Shown here: piece by piece, positions 25,601 through 37,990 of the stretch
Numbering within the stretch: the stretch's first letter is position 1
How the letters are laid out: every line of letters starts with the position of its first letter
Assembly: GCA_011316305.1 (NCBI GenBank)
Contig: SAUG01000029.1
Coordinates: forward strand, 186,001 to 250,000
Source: Rusavskia elegans
Taxonomy: Eukaryota; Ascomycota; Lecanoromycetes; Teloschistales; Teloschistaceae
Reading direction: 5' to 3'
DNA length: 64,000 bases
Notes under the pieces: model-generated
Database searches by the model: none
Told to the model about the DNA's origin: nothing
The model's input: only the letters and a program-made list of their open reading frames with translations
Position numbers and translations under genes: made by a program

Positions 25601-26310
25601 ATCTAGTCGAATACTCCGTATTTTAACGACGTTTCCTATATTCGTTAACTATATATATAACGAGAATAATAAAAAGATAGGAAGTTTATTTATAGATATT
25701 AATCTAAAGGCTTATATAGATTTTTAAAAAGAAAAATTAGATAAAATTCTAGAGAATTTTCTAAAATTCTAAACTATCTTCGCTTTCCTATTAAACCAGC
25801 CCCCGCTATACCTACCGCTAGACAAAAAAGACTAGTTATCGGTAATAATATATAATAATAATAAACTTCTAGTAATATCTATTTACTCGTTTATAATTTA
25901 GTTTATTTATAGGGTAAATTATTCCGGCTATATTTCTATATCTTTTAAAATCTTTCTTTCCGTATTATTCTAATAAAATCTATTACGAATTAAAATCTAG
26001 AGTTTATAATATACCGGTAAATATACTATTTATATCCTTTTAAATATTATTTTTAATTAGCGTAATTAAATAGAGGCTATATTTTAAGAAAACGAAGAGA
26101 TTATAATAATATATTTACTATCTATCGATAATAATAAAAAGGAACGGTTTATCGTTACTAGTTCGGGTATTATTTAGGTAGTAGTTAATATTTTATAAAA
26201 TTAAATATTTTATTAAAAGAGATTTCGACTTTCTAGATCGTATTAATAGACCGGTAATAAACTATATTCGGTAGTACGGCTAAATATATATATTTTAGGC
26301 TCTAAATATT
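22700..26310 (+). mobile_element. Unrecognised duplicated coding element, copy B
   Basis: A second direct copy of the element at 18,460-22,120, colinear over its whole length but diverged by RIP transitions and some small gaps. The TSNTFSIIL-type segment recurs near 23,070-23,110 and the AAAAGGAATTATACCGG block at 25,519. The near-tandem arrangement could come from two insertions or from a segmental duplication before RIP; duplication in tandem is itself a strong RIP trigger. No terminal repeats were delimited. Function unknown. Confidence 0.5.
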
Positions 26311-26799
26311 ATTATAGCCACTATTACTAAAAAGTCTATTTATAAAATACCTTAATATATATATATAGACCTCGTAGATAAAATTTGGTTTATTTTATAA
26401 TATCTATAATAGTATCTATTCTATTTACTATAATAGCTTCTAATATATTTCTTTTATTCTTCGGTATTAATTATAATTAGCCAGATTTTTATTATATTAG
26501 CGGCCGTTAACTGTAGATAGTTAAAAATATTTAGTATCTTCTAACTACGCCAGGTCCTATACTAGGTCCTACGCTAGTTTCTACGCGAGGATCTACGCTA
26601 GAATAAAGTAATTCGGCTAGCCTAAACGCTTTAAAAAACTAATTTACTTTACTACCTTTTTAATATTAAATATATTACTAGTATCGCGAAGATAGAAAGT
26701 TATTACTATATTTAAATAAAGCTGATTCTAGACTCTATATTTATACTAGATAGCTAGAAATAGTACGTTATTTAGATATCTAAAAAGATACTAATTTTT
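26311..26799. other. Unassigned stretch with short GGTCCTACGCTAG repeats
   Basis: Between about 26,545 and 26,600 are imperfect direct repeats of a CCTAYRCTAGGTC / TCTACGCTAG type (four to five units of 15-18 bases). They may belong to the 5' end of the Plavaka-like element that follows. Otherwise there is no recognisable feature. Confidence 0.35.
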
Positions 26800-29700
26800 A
26801 TAATTAGTATTTATATAAAAAAGGGTAGAAATACTATAAAATATATTTTAAAATAGCTTAATTTCTAATATATTTCCCGACGCGAATTAGTTACTACTAA
26901 AAATCGGAAATATCGACTAATATAAACTATATAATAAGGCTACCGATAATAAATAAAGAAATATAGGTTAAAATTATCCCCTATCTAAAAATAAAGATAA
27001 AAGCTATAGAAAAAATTAAAATAAAGAGATATAAAACTACTTTTATTTATTTTAAATTCTTTCGGTTTACTATATTTATACTATAGTTCGACCTCTAAAT
27101 TATATTTTTACCGGAAAATTTAAAACTATTAAATTCTACCAGATTAGTTTATTATTTTTTATTAACTATTTCTATTTTATCTATAAATAATACGCTATAA
27201 ATATCCTCGGCGCTAAACTAGTCGAATATTACTATTAAAACTTTTAAAAATATTATTAATAAAAAAGCCGGAAATCGTTTCCTATAATATAACTAGATAG
27301 ATTCTTTCTAAATTCGATAGAATATTATCGGATTTACTAGTAATTAGTATTATAACTACTAGCTTTTTAGAAATAAAGCCTAATATATCTTAGCCCGCTG
27401 GTTTTATAAAGCGAAAACGAGTTAAAAAGCTATTAACGATTTTTATAAAAATATTAATAGAGAGGACGGCTTCGTTAATATATAGAAATAGAAAATTAAA
27501 ATATATAAAATCTCTTAGAATATTACTAATAATACCTTCTTCTAATTTTTATTTAAAATTATAAATAAAATAGAAAGCGGACTTTAGAAATAGAATATTA
27601 TAATTTTCTTTTATAATATTATTAATATAATCCGATTTCTATTCGGTTATAGATCTTTTAAAAATTAGCTAAAATATATACTTAAATATTATAAAATAGA
27701 TTTATTTAAAAATAACTATAAATCTATCCGGATCTATAGTAGAATATATATAGAAAATTAATAATTGGAATTATAGGAACTTCTTCCGGAAAATATAACT
27801 ATTATTATTTTTATTTTTTCGACGGATAAAATTTCTTTAAATCTATACTACGGCGACGTAGCTATATAGTCTATCTATTTAATTATTAGTAAATTTAATA
27901 GCTATTACCGTCGTAGTTAGACCCGCCCTTTATTTATTTTACTAGGTTTTATCCCTATTATTAAAGCGGGTAAAAATTATCTAGAATATTTTAAATCTTA
28001 TATTTATTATACTATAATAGCCGTAATACTAGAATATAAATAACTAATAGCCTATTATTAATATTTACGGATTATACTAATTCCGTCTATAGCTTTAAAA
28101 TAATATTATTAAAAAAGTCTATTTATCTTTTATATTAATAGCTTTATTTAATAATATTTTCCTATTATTGCCGGTTTTATAGCAGACTACGAAAAATAGA
28201 TCCTTATTATAGATATAAAGAATAGCAAGTATTATACTATATATTAAATACTTTTAAACGATTATAATAAATTATATATAGTATTTTTAAACCGGAATAA
28301 TATATATACTTTAAATATAATACGCTAGTAGTAATCTAGATTTAGCTAAAATTCTAACGCGATAATCTAGTAGGAAAATAATTATAAAATATTCGAAAGG
28401 AGTAATAATAATAAATTAAACTCGGAATCTATTATTATTAAACTTCTAGCTATCTAAAGTAATTAAATTAGAATAAAATCTAGTTCGGCTAATAAAATAG
28501 ATATTTATATAATCGAGAATTTCGTATAGGCGTATAATTAGGTAAATATCTATAAGATATAATTCGTTAATATATTATATTAATTCTTTAAAGGAATTAT
28601 AATATAGGTTATTAAGTAGTATTCTAATATAATAATAGAAATTATCGATAATTATTAATATAATATAATAATACTATCTATAGAAAAATATATAAAGATT
28701 AAAATCGGTTAGAAATATTAATTAAACGAATAATTTAATACTATACTTTTATTCCCCGGCTTAAAATACTTCGCGCGATTTAGTTAAATTAAATAATAGA
28801 TAAGCGACGAGTAGAAAGCTATAATCCGCTAATTTATTTCTATTCTAACTCTATTTTTAGTAGATTATATTCCGGTAGTATTATTATACTTTAGAGCTAT
28901 AATAGAATTTATATATCTAGCTATATACTACTTTTATACCGATAAAATAATTTTTTATATAACGAAATTACTTTATATTATAGACCGTCTTAAATATATA
29001 TTTATTAAATCTCGGCCTTTTAGTAAAAATACTAATAGATAGTATTTTAATTTTCTAAAGTTCTATTCTATAGTCTACTATATAAAATATATTAAAATAT
29101 TCGGAACGGCTTTAAAAACTAATAGTAATTAAAGTAATACTGTATATATAATATATATTAAGAATTTCTATAATAGAATTAATAAGAATTTAATTTTCGA
29201 TAAATAAATTATAGATTATAATATTAGGCGTTAGAATATACTAGCTATAAATAATATACTATTTTACCTATATTTAAAAAATCTAATAACTATTTAAAAG
29301 GATAAAGATATTTAAAGTAATAAAATAATAATCGAATCTATAAATCCGAACTATTAGAATATTAATATTCTAGCGAGACCTAATATTAGATATTTAAAAG
29401 TTAATCTAAAGGTACTATAGATTTAAAATAAGATATAAATATATTTACTATAAACTATAACCGGTATTAAAAATCTTATAATAGTTATAGCTGCTTTTAT
29501 TTATAAAAAAAGATCTATATTATAATTAGAAGCTCGGACCGAAATAATTTATCTTTATTATATAGAGTCCGATCTGGAATAGACCGAATAAATATTTATT
29601 TTTTTATATTCGTCTATTATATATTAGTACTAAAACGGATAAAATATTATAGATAGCGAACTCTTGGTCCGCTATATTATACGATACTAACCGAACTGGA

Positions 29701-30290
29701 ATAATATTATAGAAAGATAGTACTACGACTATATATAGCTAAAGGACGAGACGATAATAACTAGTGGTAATATACTAGAAACTTTAAAATATTTAATTAT
29801 TAGTAAAATATACGCTATTATTAAAATTATTATTCCGGATTATTTTACTGAAAAAAGTTTAAAATAAAAAAATATAAATATCTATAGCGGTATCCTAATA
29901 TAATATTATAAATAGAAAAATAAAGGTCGGGTATATTCTATTTATAATATAATAGAGATCGGATTATAGCTTATAAATTCTAGTAGAATATTCGGTAAAT
30001 ATCGGATATATAATATATTCCGTATTTAATATATCGTTTATCTAATTCTAAAAAAAAAAGACAGCGGATAATAGAATATATTTTATAAATAATTAAATTA
30101 ACTTCGAATATTATAATCGGCTCTATAACTTTAATTTTATCGAAAATAATAGATCTATAATAGATAGATTCAGTAAAGGACTTATAAAAAAATAAAAAGT
30201 TAAACTTTTCTATTTAATTTCTATTACTAGTATCCTAATATTAAAAGGCTATATACTATAGCTAGGATAGTAATACTTTTAGTAAATATA
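26800..30290 (+). pseudogene. Plavaka-type (CACTA/EnSpm-like) transposase relic
   Basis: Reading through RIP stops, plus-strand segments follow the order of fungal Plavaka transposases. A DGFVNIQKQKIKIYKIPQN-like segment lies near 27,470. A STDKISLNLYYGDVA segment near 27,825 is followed by a PVYLTIGN-like stretch, matching the family's I-x-F-S-T-D-K-T core. At 28,155-28,220 is FPIIAGFIADYEKQILI, equivalent to the H/F-P-I-x-A-G-x-x-A-D-Y-x-E-Q motif. A C-terminal YFINNQINFEYYNRLY segment near 30,080-30,130 is comparable to the WYVNNYIDxxxxN motif. The enzyme would cut and paste its own element. RIP stops are throughout and no terminal repeats were recognised. The family call rests on motif order recalled from known proteins. 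Confidence 0.65.
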
Positions 30291-31642
30291 TAAAATAAAA
30301 ATAATAGTAAATTAAATTACTGGTAGCTATTATAGCTCTAGATATAGTAGCTATAGTAGCTATATTTACTATATACGAATATAATAATTTTAGAATTTAT
30401 TTATAGATTATTTATAGATTATTTAAATTTATACTAAATTTAATAAAATAATAAAATATTTTTATATAGAGTTTATATAAATATTCTTTACTAAATATTC
30501 TAGATAGAAGGTTTCTCTAAAGACTATTAATAGTAAGATATTTTCTAATATCGAGGTAAAAGTCGATAAAGATTTTATTATTTAATATCTATAATTCCGA
30601 TATAATAGAAACTTTAATATTCGAATTTTTATACGATTCTATATTATTTAGAAAGTTTTGGACTAATTACTATTATATTAAAATTATTTAATTAATAATT
30701 TAAAAAAAGTAGTAAAGATTCGGGGTTTTTATATAAAATTAAATATAGTCGCTACTAGATTTTATAGATACGTACTTCCTAATTAGCTAAAATTTTAAAC
30801 TAAAAATTAGCTATTTTTAGCCGAAAATCGGCCGGAATACTAATTTTAATATAGAAGTTTTTCGATATTTAAATCTTTAGACCCGGGAAAGATAGTAATT
30901 CTAGAACCGTAGGTAAATTAATTATTAATTCTAAAATAATAATTTAGTCTATTTAGATTAAATTAAATACTTTTACCGAATTTTATTATTTTTTTTAACT
31001 CTATTAAAAATTAATAATAAGTATTTATATAGTTTTATTAGCTTTCCCGATAGATTAAAATTTCCTCTAAAATAGAAATACTAACTTTCTAGCTTTCTAT
31101 ACCCGCGGAAAAGGCGGGATTAAAAGGGTTGTCTATAAATTAGTTAAACTAATACTAAAATTATAAAACCTTTCTAAAAAACTAACTACTATTATCTTTT
31201 TTCTAATAAATATCTTTAGGCTATTTTCTAGAAATATTTTATATATAGGCGCCGTCCTAATCCTAGAAAAATCTACTGGGGTCTAGTAATAGATATAATT
31301 TCTTTATTCTAGATAAAATAATATTAATAAGGCTAGGTATTATTATATATAGTCTTTAGTCGTAATAAATATACCTTTAAACTACTAGATTCCAGTAAAT
31401 ACTATAATAAAGTTTCGTTAATATATTTACCTTATAATTTTTAATCGTATAGCTAATATCTATCTGATTTTTTTCTAAAAACGCCGAAGTCTTCCGATAG
31501 CGATAATAATAACTTTATTTATACTAATAATACTACTCCTAAAGCTATAAAAGCCAAGATTTTCCCGTTAAATAAAAGATAGAAATAACCCCGTAACGCC
31601 GCTAGATAATATTTTAACTAGTATTTCCAGTATTTAATAATT
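30291..31642. other. Unassigned RIP-mutated stretch
   Basis: No family recognised. Around 30,475-30,830 a plus frame stays open across TAG codons with protein-like composition, so an element gene may be present. The 31,080-31,300 part keeps more C+G (CCCGCGGAAAAGGCGGG) than its surroundings. Nothing else can be supported. Confidence 0.35.
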
Positions 31643-31779
31643 GGTACTATAGTATAGAGGTTAATATAGATAATATTAAAGTTTTTTACTATTATTTCTA
31701 TATTAGACTAAATATAATATAGTAATAGCGGAAAGGATTTAATATTTATTAGGCCTAGGTTCGAATCCTAGTAATACTA
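31643..31779 (+). tRNA. RIP-damaged tRNA-like gene with intron
   Basis: The 5' end GGTACTATAGTATAGAGGTTAA has the layout of an acceptor strand (GGTACTA), T8-A9, D-stem and a D-loop with A14, GG and TTAA, as in the A box. The 3' end has a perfect T-arm, CTAGG-TTCGAAT-CCTAG at 31,755-31,771 (B box), then TAATACT. That pairs with GGTACTA with one C-A mismatch and one G-T pair; the mismatch is what a RIP change of G to A would give. The total of 137 bases implies an intron of about 65 between the anticodon arm halves. The anticodon cannot be read with confidence. Probably a pseudogene now. Confidence 0.5.
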
Positions 31780-31790
31780 CTTTATTTTTT
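31780..31790 (+). terminator. T-rich run after tRNA-like gene (Pol III terminator-like)
   Basis: CTTTATTTTTT follows the discriminator base of the tRNA-like gene directly. RNA polymerase III stops at runs of T in the non-template strand, so the location fits. In A+T-rich DNA such runs are common, which limits the weight of this evidence. Confidence 0.35.
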
Positions 31791-33099
31791 AATTTTCTAA
31801 CTATTTAATATTCGGTTTCCTTTTTACGTAGTTATATACGATATTTCTACTAATAAATATTACTTTCCTGGAATTCTAATAAACTATTACTATATTCGAT
31901 ATATATATATCCTTTTCTCGAAGCTTCGAGATTTTTATATTTATTTACCTTTTATATATAATTTTTTATATATAAAAATAATACTATTAAAGCCGTACCT
32001 TTATAATATCGTTAGATATCTATATAGTAGATATAGCTCTTTTTTCTTTTACTATTTCTAATATATTTATATAATTTAGTTATAATATTTTATAATATTA
32101 CTATAACCTTTTCGAGCGTAGTAACTCGATTATATAATATTACTACTTCTTTCTTTATTACTTTAACATCCTAAATTAGGGATCTCTATAGGGTAATAGT
32201 ATTTTAAAATAAAATCGACCGGGACCTAAATAGCGGCGGAATAATATTTTAGAGAAAAATAGATTTAAATCCCTATATCGATACTGCGTTTAAAGATAGA
32301 AGCGGTAGAAAATTTAATAGCAGCTCTTTTTACTTTTTATTTAGTATTAAAATTAGGGAAGACCAGTTAGACTAGAATAAATAGAAGTTATATCTCGACT
32401 TTATTTAATCTTTTATTTTCGACGGTATTAATAGTAGAATAGTAAAGAGCGAGTATAGTAGTAAGATCTAGGCAAACGAAAGTAATAGAAATAATAAATT
32501 AGAAACCTATTTTAATAGATTATTATTAAATATATAATATCTATAATTCCGATAATATTTACTTCTATACGAGATATAATATTAATATAATTATTAAACG
32601 ATAAAATATTTATAAATAAAGATAGTTTAAATAGTTTATCTATATAGAAGTAAAATAAGAATATAGAATTTAAATAGGAATTATAATCGGCTACTAGAAA
32701 TAGTAAACTATTAATCTTTTATTAGACCGATTTAAATAATAGAGCTAGTCTAATACCTACTATAGTATTTATCCTAAAATTAAAACGCGTCTTTTAAATA
32801 TAAATATATCCCTTTTATTATATTTTCTTTTCTATACTTACTATATATTATATATAAGCTTCGGCCTATCTACTATATATAAAATATAAATCGTCTTTAA
32901 AATTATATCGAATTCTGTAGATTAGGTATTATTAAATTCTATTACTAAAGCTATCTTCCGTTTATAACTCTAATTTAATTTAATAGCGTATTTTTCGAAA
33001 TCTAATTACTTTTTCTAGAAAAAAAGATATATATATCTATAATATATTACTATATATACTAATATCTATTAGATTATCATTATTCTATCGGCTATTCTA
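31791..33099. other. Unassigned RIP-mutated stretch
   Basis: A+T-rich with TAG-rich frames. A purine-rich, TAG-dense part (about 32,430-32,700) looks like former coding sequence on the plus strand, but no motif could be recognised. No repeats with other parts of the window were found by eye. Confidence 0.35.
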
Positions 33100-35815
33100 A
33101 TCGTAGATTTTATACCAAACTTCGAACGCGAATATATAGAAGATAACCTCGGCGGTAATAGATATTCGGATATAGAACTATTACTACTATTTAAAAGAAA
33201 AAAATATATCGAAGAATATAAAGACCTAAATATAATAGCTCGTATACCTAGTATATAATATTATTCTAATACGAATCTAGTAAATTTTTTATATTTTAAA
33301 TAAGATTATTTTCTCGCTAATATAATATATATAGTATTAGCTTTCGGCTACCGACTCGGTACTATTTTTTATAAAGATATTCTTTTATAACGGTAGTAGC
33401 CGAGTTAGTAGAAGTATTAGTAGCTTTAATATACTATTATTACTATTTATACTTTCTAACTCGCTATTATATAGTTATAGATACGCTAGTATAAATAGCT
33501 TCGTTTAAAAAGATTACTCTAAATAAAATAGGAGGAATAGAAATAGAATAATAGTATTAGAGCCGAATTTTACGCCGGAATATAAATATTTAATAGAATT
33601 AATAAAGGTCCGAATATTAGCGTAAATATTTATCTATACTAGTAACGGATTAGTAGACCTTTAAATTAATAGTATATAGTAGGTCGGCTTTAAAGATATA
33701 ATACTAGAGACTTAGAGCGAAGCGTATAAAAACTACTTTCGGGCGAAATTAATTAAGCTATAACCTAGGAATTTCGAGACCGCGAAAGTAAATCGTAAAT
33801 TATATAGATAAAATAGCTCTATTAATAATACTAGATTTTTATAATATTATAAAACCTCTATATTCAGGCTATATATCGTATCCGGAATATAATAAAGAAT
33901 TATTTTAACTAGTTATCGAATAACTTGGAGAGGTTATAATATATCCGATATTTATTTAATAACGATCTATTTCTAATAAAAGAAATTAATATTATAAGTA
34001 CCTAAATTAGACTTTAGGTAATAATTACTAAAAATAGTAGCTAAAACGCGGGATATTTATAGTTTTAATATTTAGGAAAGCCGTTAGTAAACTATTTTTT
34101 TTCGATAGTAAAAACTAGAATTTAAAATATAATAATTCTATAATAGAGTTTTTCGACCTATTAACTAATAGATATATTATTTTTATTTATACGCTGCTTG
34201 AATATACTATAGCGGAACAAGTAATACTAGATAATAAAATAACGAAATTCGAAGGTATCGACTATATAGATAGTAAATAGACTATACTACTATATTATTA
34301 TAGTATTTTAGTATATAACTAACGAGTACTAAAATCTAGAACCTTTTAAATACTATTTTAACTAGTAGAATACTTTTCCTAATAACGTTTAAAATACTAT
34401 TACTAAATATATTCGGGAACGAATAATCGGATAGAATAGATATATACTATCTAATTTAAAGAAAAAAGGAAAAAATAAATTATCGAATACTTTTAATAAA
34501 AGGAATTATACGGAAATTTTAAATAATACTAATAACTCGATGCCTATATAATAGAAATCTAGGTTTCTAGATAAAACCGATTTAGTATAGATATATCTAA
34601 AGTACTAAGTTTATATTATTTTTACTAATTAGTAAACTCGAATAGTTTTTTAGTAAAGTTTTTAATTAACGAATATATTACCGAAATAGAAGTCGGAAAC
34701 GAATACTAGTAAATAGTATCTATATTAATATAAAAGTAATAAACCTAATATACTATAGCTACTATTTGACGAAGATAATAGAAAAAATATATATATTCTA
34801 CTTTATTCAGCGTTTATTTAAAATAGATTGACTTTTATAATAGTTAGTTATATCGAAATTATAAAATATTAATAGCGAGGATAGTCCGAATTCTATTTTC
34901 TATACTAGTATCTACGCTAGTACCTATAGTAGAACCGAAGCCGAATCTATAGAAAAGATATATAATATTATAAAAATATCGGATTTATTTGTATATATTA
35001 ATATACTCGATAGAAAGACTAGTTTAAATTATTTGATAGGACGAACGCTATCGAAGAATTCTATAGGAAAACTATTATAACCGGTTATAAAAAGACGGAT
35101 ACTAATAATATTATAGTTTTAGGCGAAAGTTTATCGGCCGGAATACTAGATACTATATAAATAGATAGTATAATAGAAATACGTCTTTATTAGATATAGA
35201 AGGTAGTTAATAGTATATTATATATAATATATTAGGTAAAAGATACTAGTTAGCCGCCGAAAAGAAAGTTAATATATTTAGACTAGAATTTAGAAATAGT
35301 ACTTAAATTTTATAGTATTACTAAAAAGTTAAAGAAAAGCTAGTAAACCTAGTAGTAAATTTTAGATACCTAATAAGGAACTATTATAAATAAAACGGCT
35401 TAGAAAAAGTAAAAAGAGATACCGGATAGTAGGCTAGAAATTATAAAAAATATAAAGATTTAGTTTTCGGATACTAATATTCTACTATATTCGAGTATAG
35501 CGGAATAAATTTATAATTATACGTTTATTATAAGGTTATTAAATATATAATACTCGAGCTACGTAATAAAAAATAGCTATTCTAATTATAATAATAGCTC
35601 TAGATATTAAATATACGTTTATTATAAAGTAAAATAATTATTCTATCGAATACGTAGTTATTAGACCTACTATAGCGACTACCGACTAGTAAGGTAATAG
35701 GAAATCTTAAATAATTTAGAAGATTTAGGTAGATTAAATAGTTTGAATAATTTAAAAGATTTAGGTAAATTAGGTAATTTAAGCGATTTAGGCGGTTTAA
35801 TAAATTAAAAGCGGC
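33100..35815 (+). pseudogene. Long degraded reading frame(s), family unknown
   Basis: Several plus-frame stretches remain coherent if TAG and TAA are treated as RIP-made stops, for example 33,570-34,150, reading FTPEYKYLIELIKVRIL at its start. Another runs from about 35,030 to 35,800, with NNIIVLGESLSAGILDT near 35,100. The second ends in a leucine- and glycine-rich tail encoded by short tandem units. These indicate one or two former protein genes, probably of a repeated element since RIP acted here. I cannot assign a family; no reverse transcriptase, integrase or transposase motif was recognised. Confidence 0.4.
35700..35805 (+). repeat. Degenerate TTAGGTAGATTA-type tandem repeat
   Basis: About eight imperfect units of 9-15 bases follow one another (TTAGGTAGATTA, TTAGGTAAATTA, TTAGGTAATTTA, TTAAGCGATTTAGGCGG). 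Translated in one plus frame they give alternating Leu, Gly, Asp, Asn and Lys (for example DLGRLNSLNNLKDLG). It resembles a short leucine-rich or low-complexity tail of the degraded frame upstream rather than a telomeric or satellite repeat. Confidence 0.55.
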
Positions 35816-35959
35816 TAAGTCTATTTTTAAAAAATGGATATAAACTAATCTAAAAATAAGCGGCTAAACGGCTAAACGTAGATTAGACGGTTTCAAGCCG
35901 GTTTTAGAAAATGCTGATATGAAATAATAATTACCTTATTTATCTATTAGATAAAAAGG

Positions 35960-37560
35960 CGTTAGAATAGTATTCTATAAAATTAAAGAAAGCGAAAAAA
36001 AAATTAATACTAGAATTGAAATTATATAAAACTAAAAAATCTTTTATAATAGCGCTTGAAATTAAAATTAGAAGTTATAAAATAATTGCTCTCGTAAATG
36101 AAGAAAAGGAAAATAAAATTATAAAAAAGCTATATAACAAGATTAGAAGATATTTTTAAAAATATCTTTAATAAAGTAATAGAATTACGGAAGTTAAAAT
36201 TAAAATAAAAAACGAATTTATCGGAATTTCGAACTTTATAATAATCGAAAGCTCTAGATAATATATTATACTTTGAAACGAATAGAGAAAATTAATTTCT
36301 AGTATACCAGTAAACGAAAATATAGTTAGAAAAAAATAGAATTATAAACGATATACTTTTTCGCGTATAAAAATCTTTTATATAAAAAACTAGATATCGG
36401 ATCGAATATAGACTATAAATAAATTGAAAAAATCGATATACTTTTTAAATAAGGAGGCGAAGTATAGAAAATAAAAATCTGGAAAGAATATTACTATTTA
36501 CTAATATAATTAGCGCTAAAATATAATAAAATCTAAGAATTAATCTAAAAACTATAGATAGATAATATTAAAAAAATCTATAAAAATATTATTAAAGAAA
36601 TATTAAAAGTTATATAAAGTTCTATACTATAACCAAATAGAAAACCGAATAAAAAAATATCAGATTCTATTTTAAATATATAACTAAAAAACGAATAGTC
36701 TCTAGCTATATTATTATAAAATAAAATAGTAGCTAAAAAATAAAAATCAAAGAAGATATTAGAAGATCCGGACGCGATTTATAATATTAATATATAATCC
36801 AGAATAAATATAGCGATACTAGATAAAGGAATCTTTTATTAGTTATTTTTTTAAATATTTATCGCCTCTATAGACTAAAAAAAGTTAAATTCTTTCAGAA
36901 ATTAATTAATATTAACCGAATTAAAAATAGGAACCGATTTAATAGACGCTTTTTATACGGCTAGTATAAAATTAATAAAGGAGTAAAATACTACTAGATT
37001 ATTAAATTTATTAAAACAAAATAAAATACGTTATTTCTAAACGATAAAACTATTTGTATATTTATCTAGAACGCGATAATAAATAATAAAATATTTTTAT
37101 TTTCCAAAAAGCCGGTAGAAATCCGATTTTTAAATAAAACGACGATTACGAATTACCTTTTTAAAATCTAGAAACGACTCGATATAGTAACGCGTCTCGG
37201 AATATTTTTTAAAAAATATTTTTAATATCGGAACGAAATTTATTTTTTTAAATTTTAAGACGTTTCTCTACAGATATTAGAAACGAAAATTAAAAAAAGA
37301 AATAAAGGATATTATAAATAGTATTAGAAATTAAAAAATTATATAATTTTTAGACCCGAGTATACTCGCTATAAATATTACTACTAACCTTAATTTTATA
37401 TTCTTTTAAAAGATTACGAATATAAAGGTTATAAAAAAAGATATAATAATACCTTTTAATTAAATTCGTTAAAAAGATTTTAATCGATTTCCTTTTCGAA
37501 AGTATATAATAGAGATATTAAAAAAAAAATTAATTAAATTTTATATACTTCGTAAATAAA
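35960..37560 (+). pseudogene. Degraded Lys/Asn-rich reading frame, family unknown
   Basis: From about 36,990 to 37,560 a plus frame interrupted only by TAG/TAA reads, for instance, KKPVEIRFLNKTTITNYLF (near 37,100) and RPEYTRYKYYY (near 37,355). The 35,960-36,900 part is purine-rich with similar composition. The frame runs into a copy of the Gypsy-2 LTR at about 37,580. It could be an element gene truncated by, or carried next to, that LTR. I recognise no domain. Confidence 0.4.
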
Positions 37561-37579
37561 TAGGCTAGATATAAAGCGA

Positions 37580-37990
37580 TATAGAAAAGGCTATATTATA
37601 TTTATAATTCCCTAGAAATATTCTAGAATATTAGCTAGATAAACGAAACTAATTATTTATAGCCGTCTATAACCGCTATAGCCGATTTTTATAATAGAAG
37701 CTTTTAGCGGACGGCTATCTATTAGTATTATCGGCTATTTTTATTATATATATTGTTTTTTATTTCTATTAGATAGTTTCTTTCGTTCGTTATTAATATA
37801 ATTATTAAATATCTTTTATTATTTTTCTTTTAATTATCTCTAAAATGAAGATATCTTATAATATTATAACCGTACTTTTACGGCTATATAGAATTAATCG
37901 CGATAATTTATATTAGAATTCCTTTACTATTTAGTAACTCGTACTACGTCTATAGCTATAGCTAGATTCGAATATAACGTTTTCTAATAT
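37580..37990 (+). repeat. Isolated Gypsy-2 LTR copy (inverted relative to the element at 39,169)
   Basis: The stretch is similar, in reverse complement, to both Gypsy-2 LTRs (39,169-39,582 and 49,605-50,022). Shared landmarks, in this orientation, are TAGAAATATTCTAGAATATTAGC, GCCGTCTATAACCGCTATAGCCG-like and TATAGCTAGATTCGAATATAACG. Since Gypsy-2 is on the minus strand, this LTR points to the plus strand. About 25 bases before it also match the end of the Gypsy-2 internal part, so it may be a 3' LTR of a mostly lost copy rather than a pure solo LTR. Confidence 0.6.

Noticed and set aside
35700..35805. Telomeric repeat or CRISPR-like array
   Set aside because: Units are imperfect, of variable length and in frame with a degraded protein; no spacers, and the organism is a fungus.
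33100..35815. Telomere-linked RecQ-type helicase
   Set aside because: Considered because such genes are common in fungal repeat regions, but no Walker or DEAH-like motif could be found in any frame.
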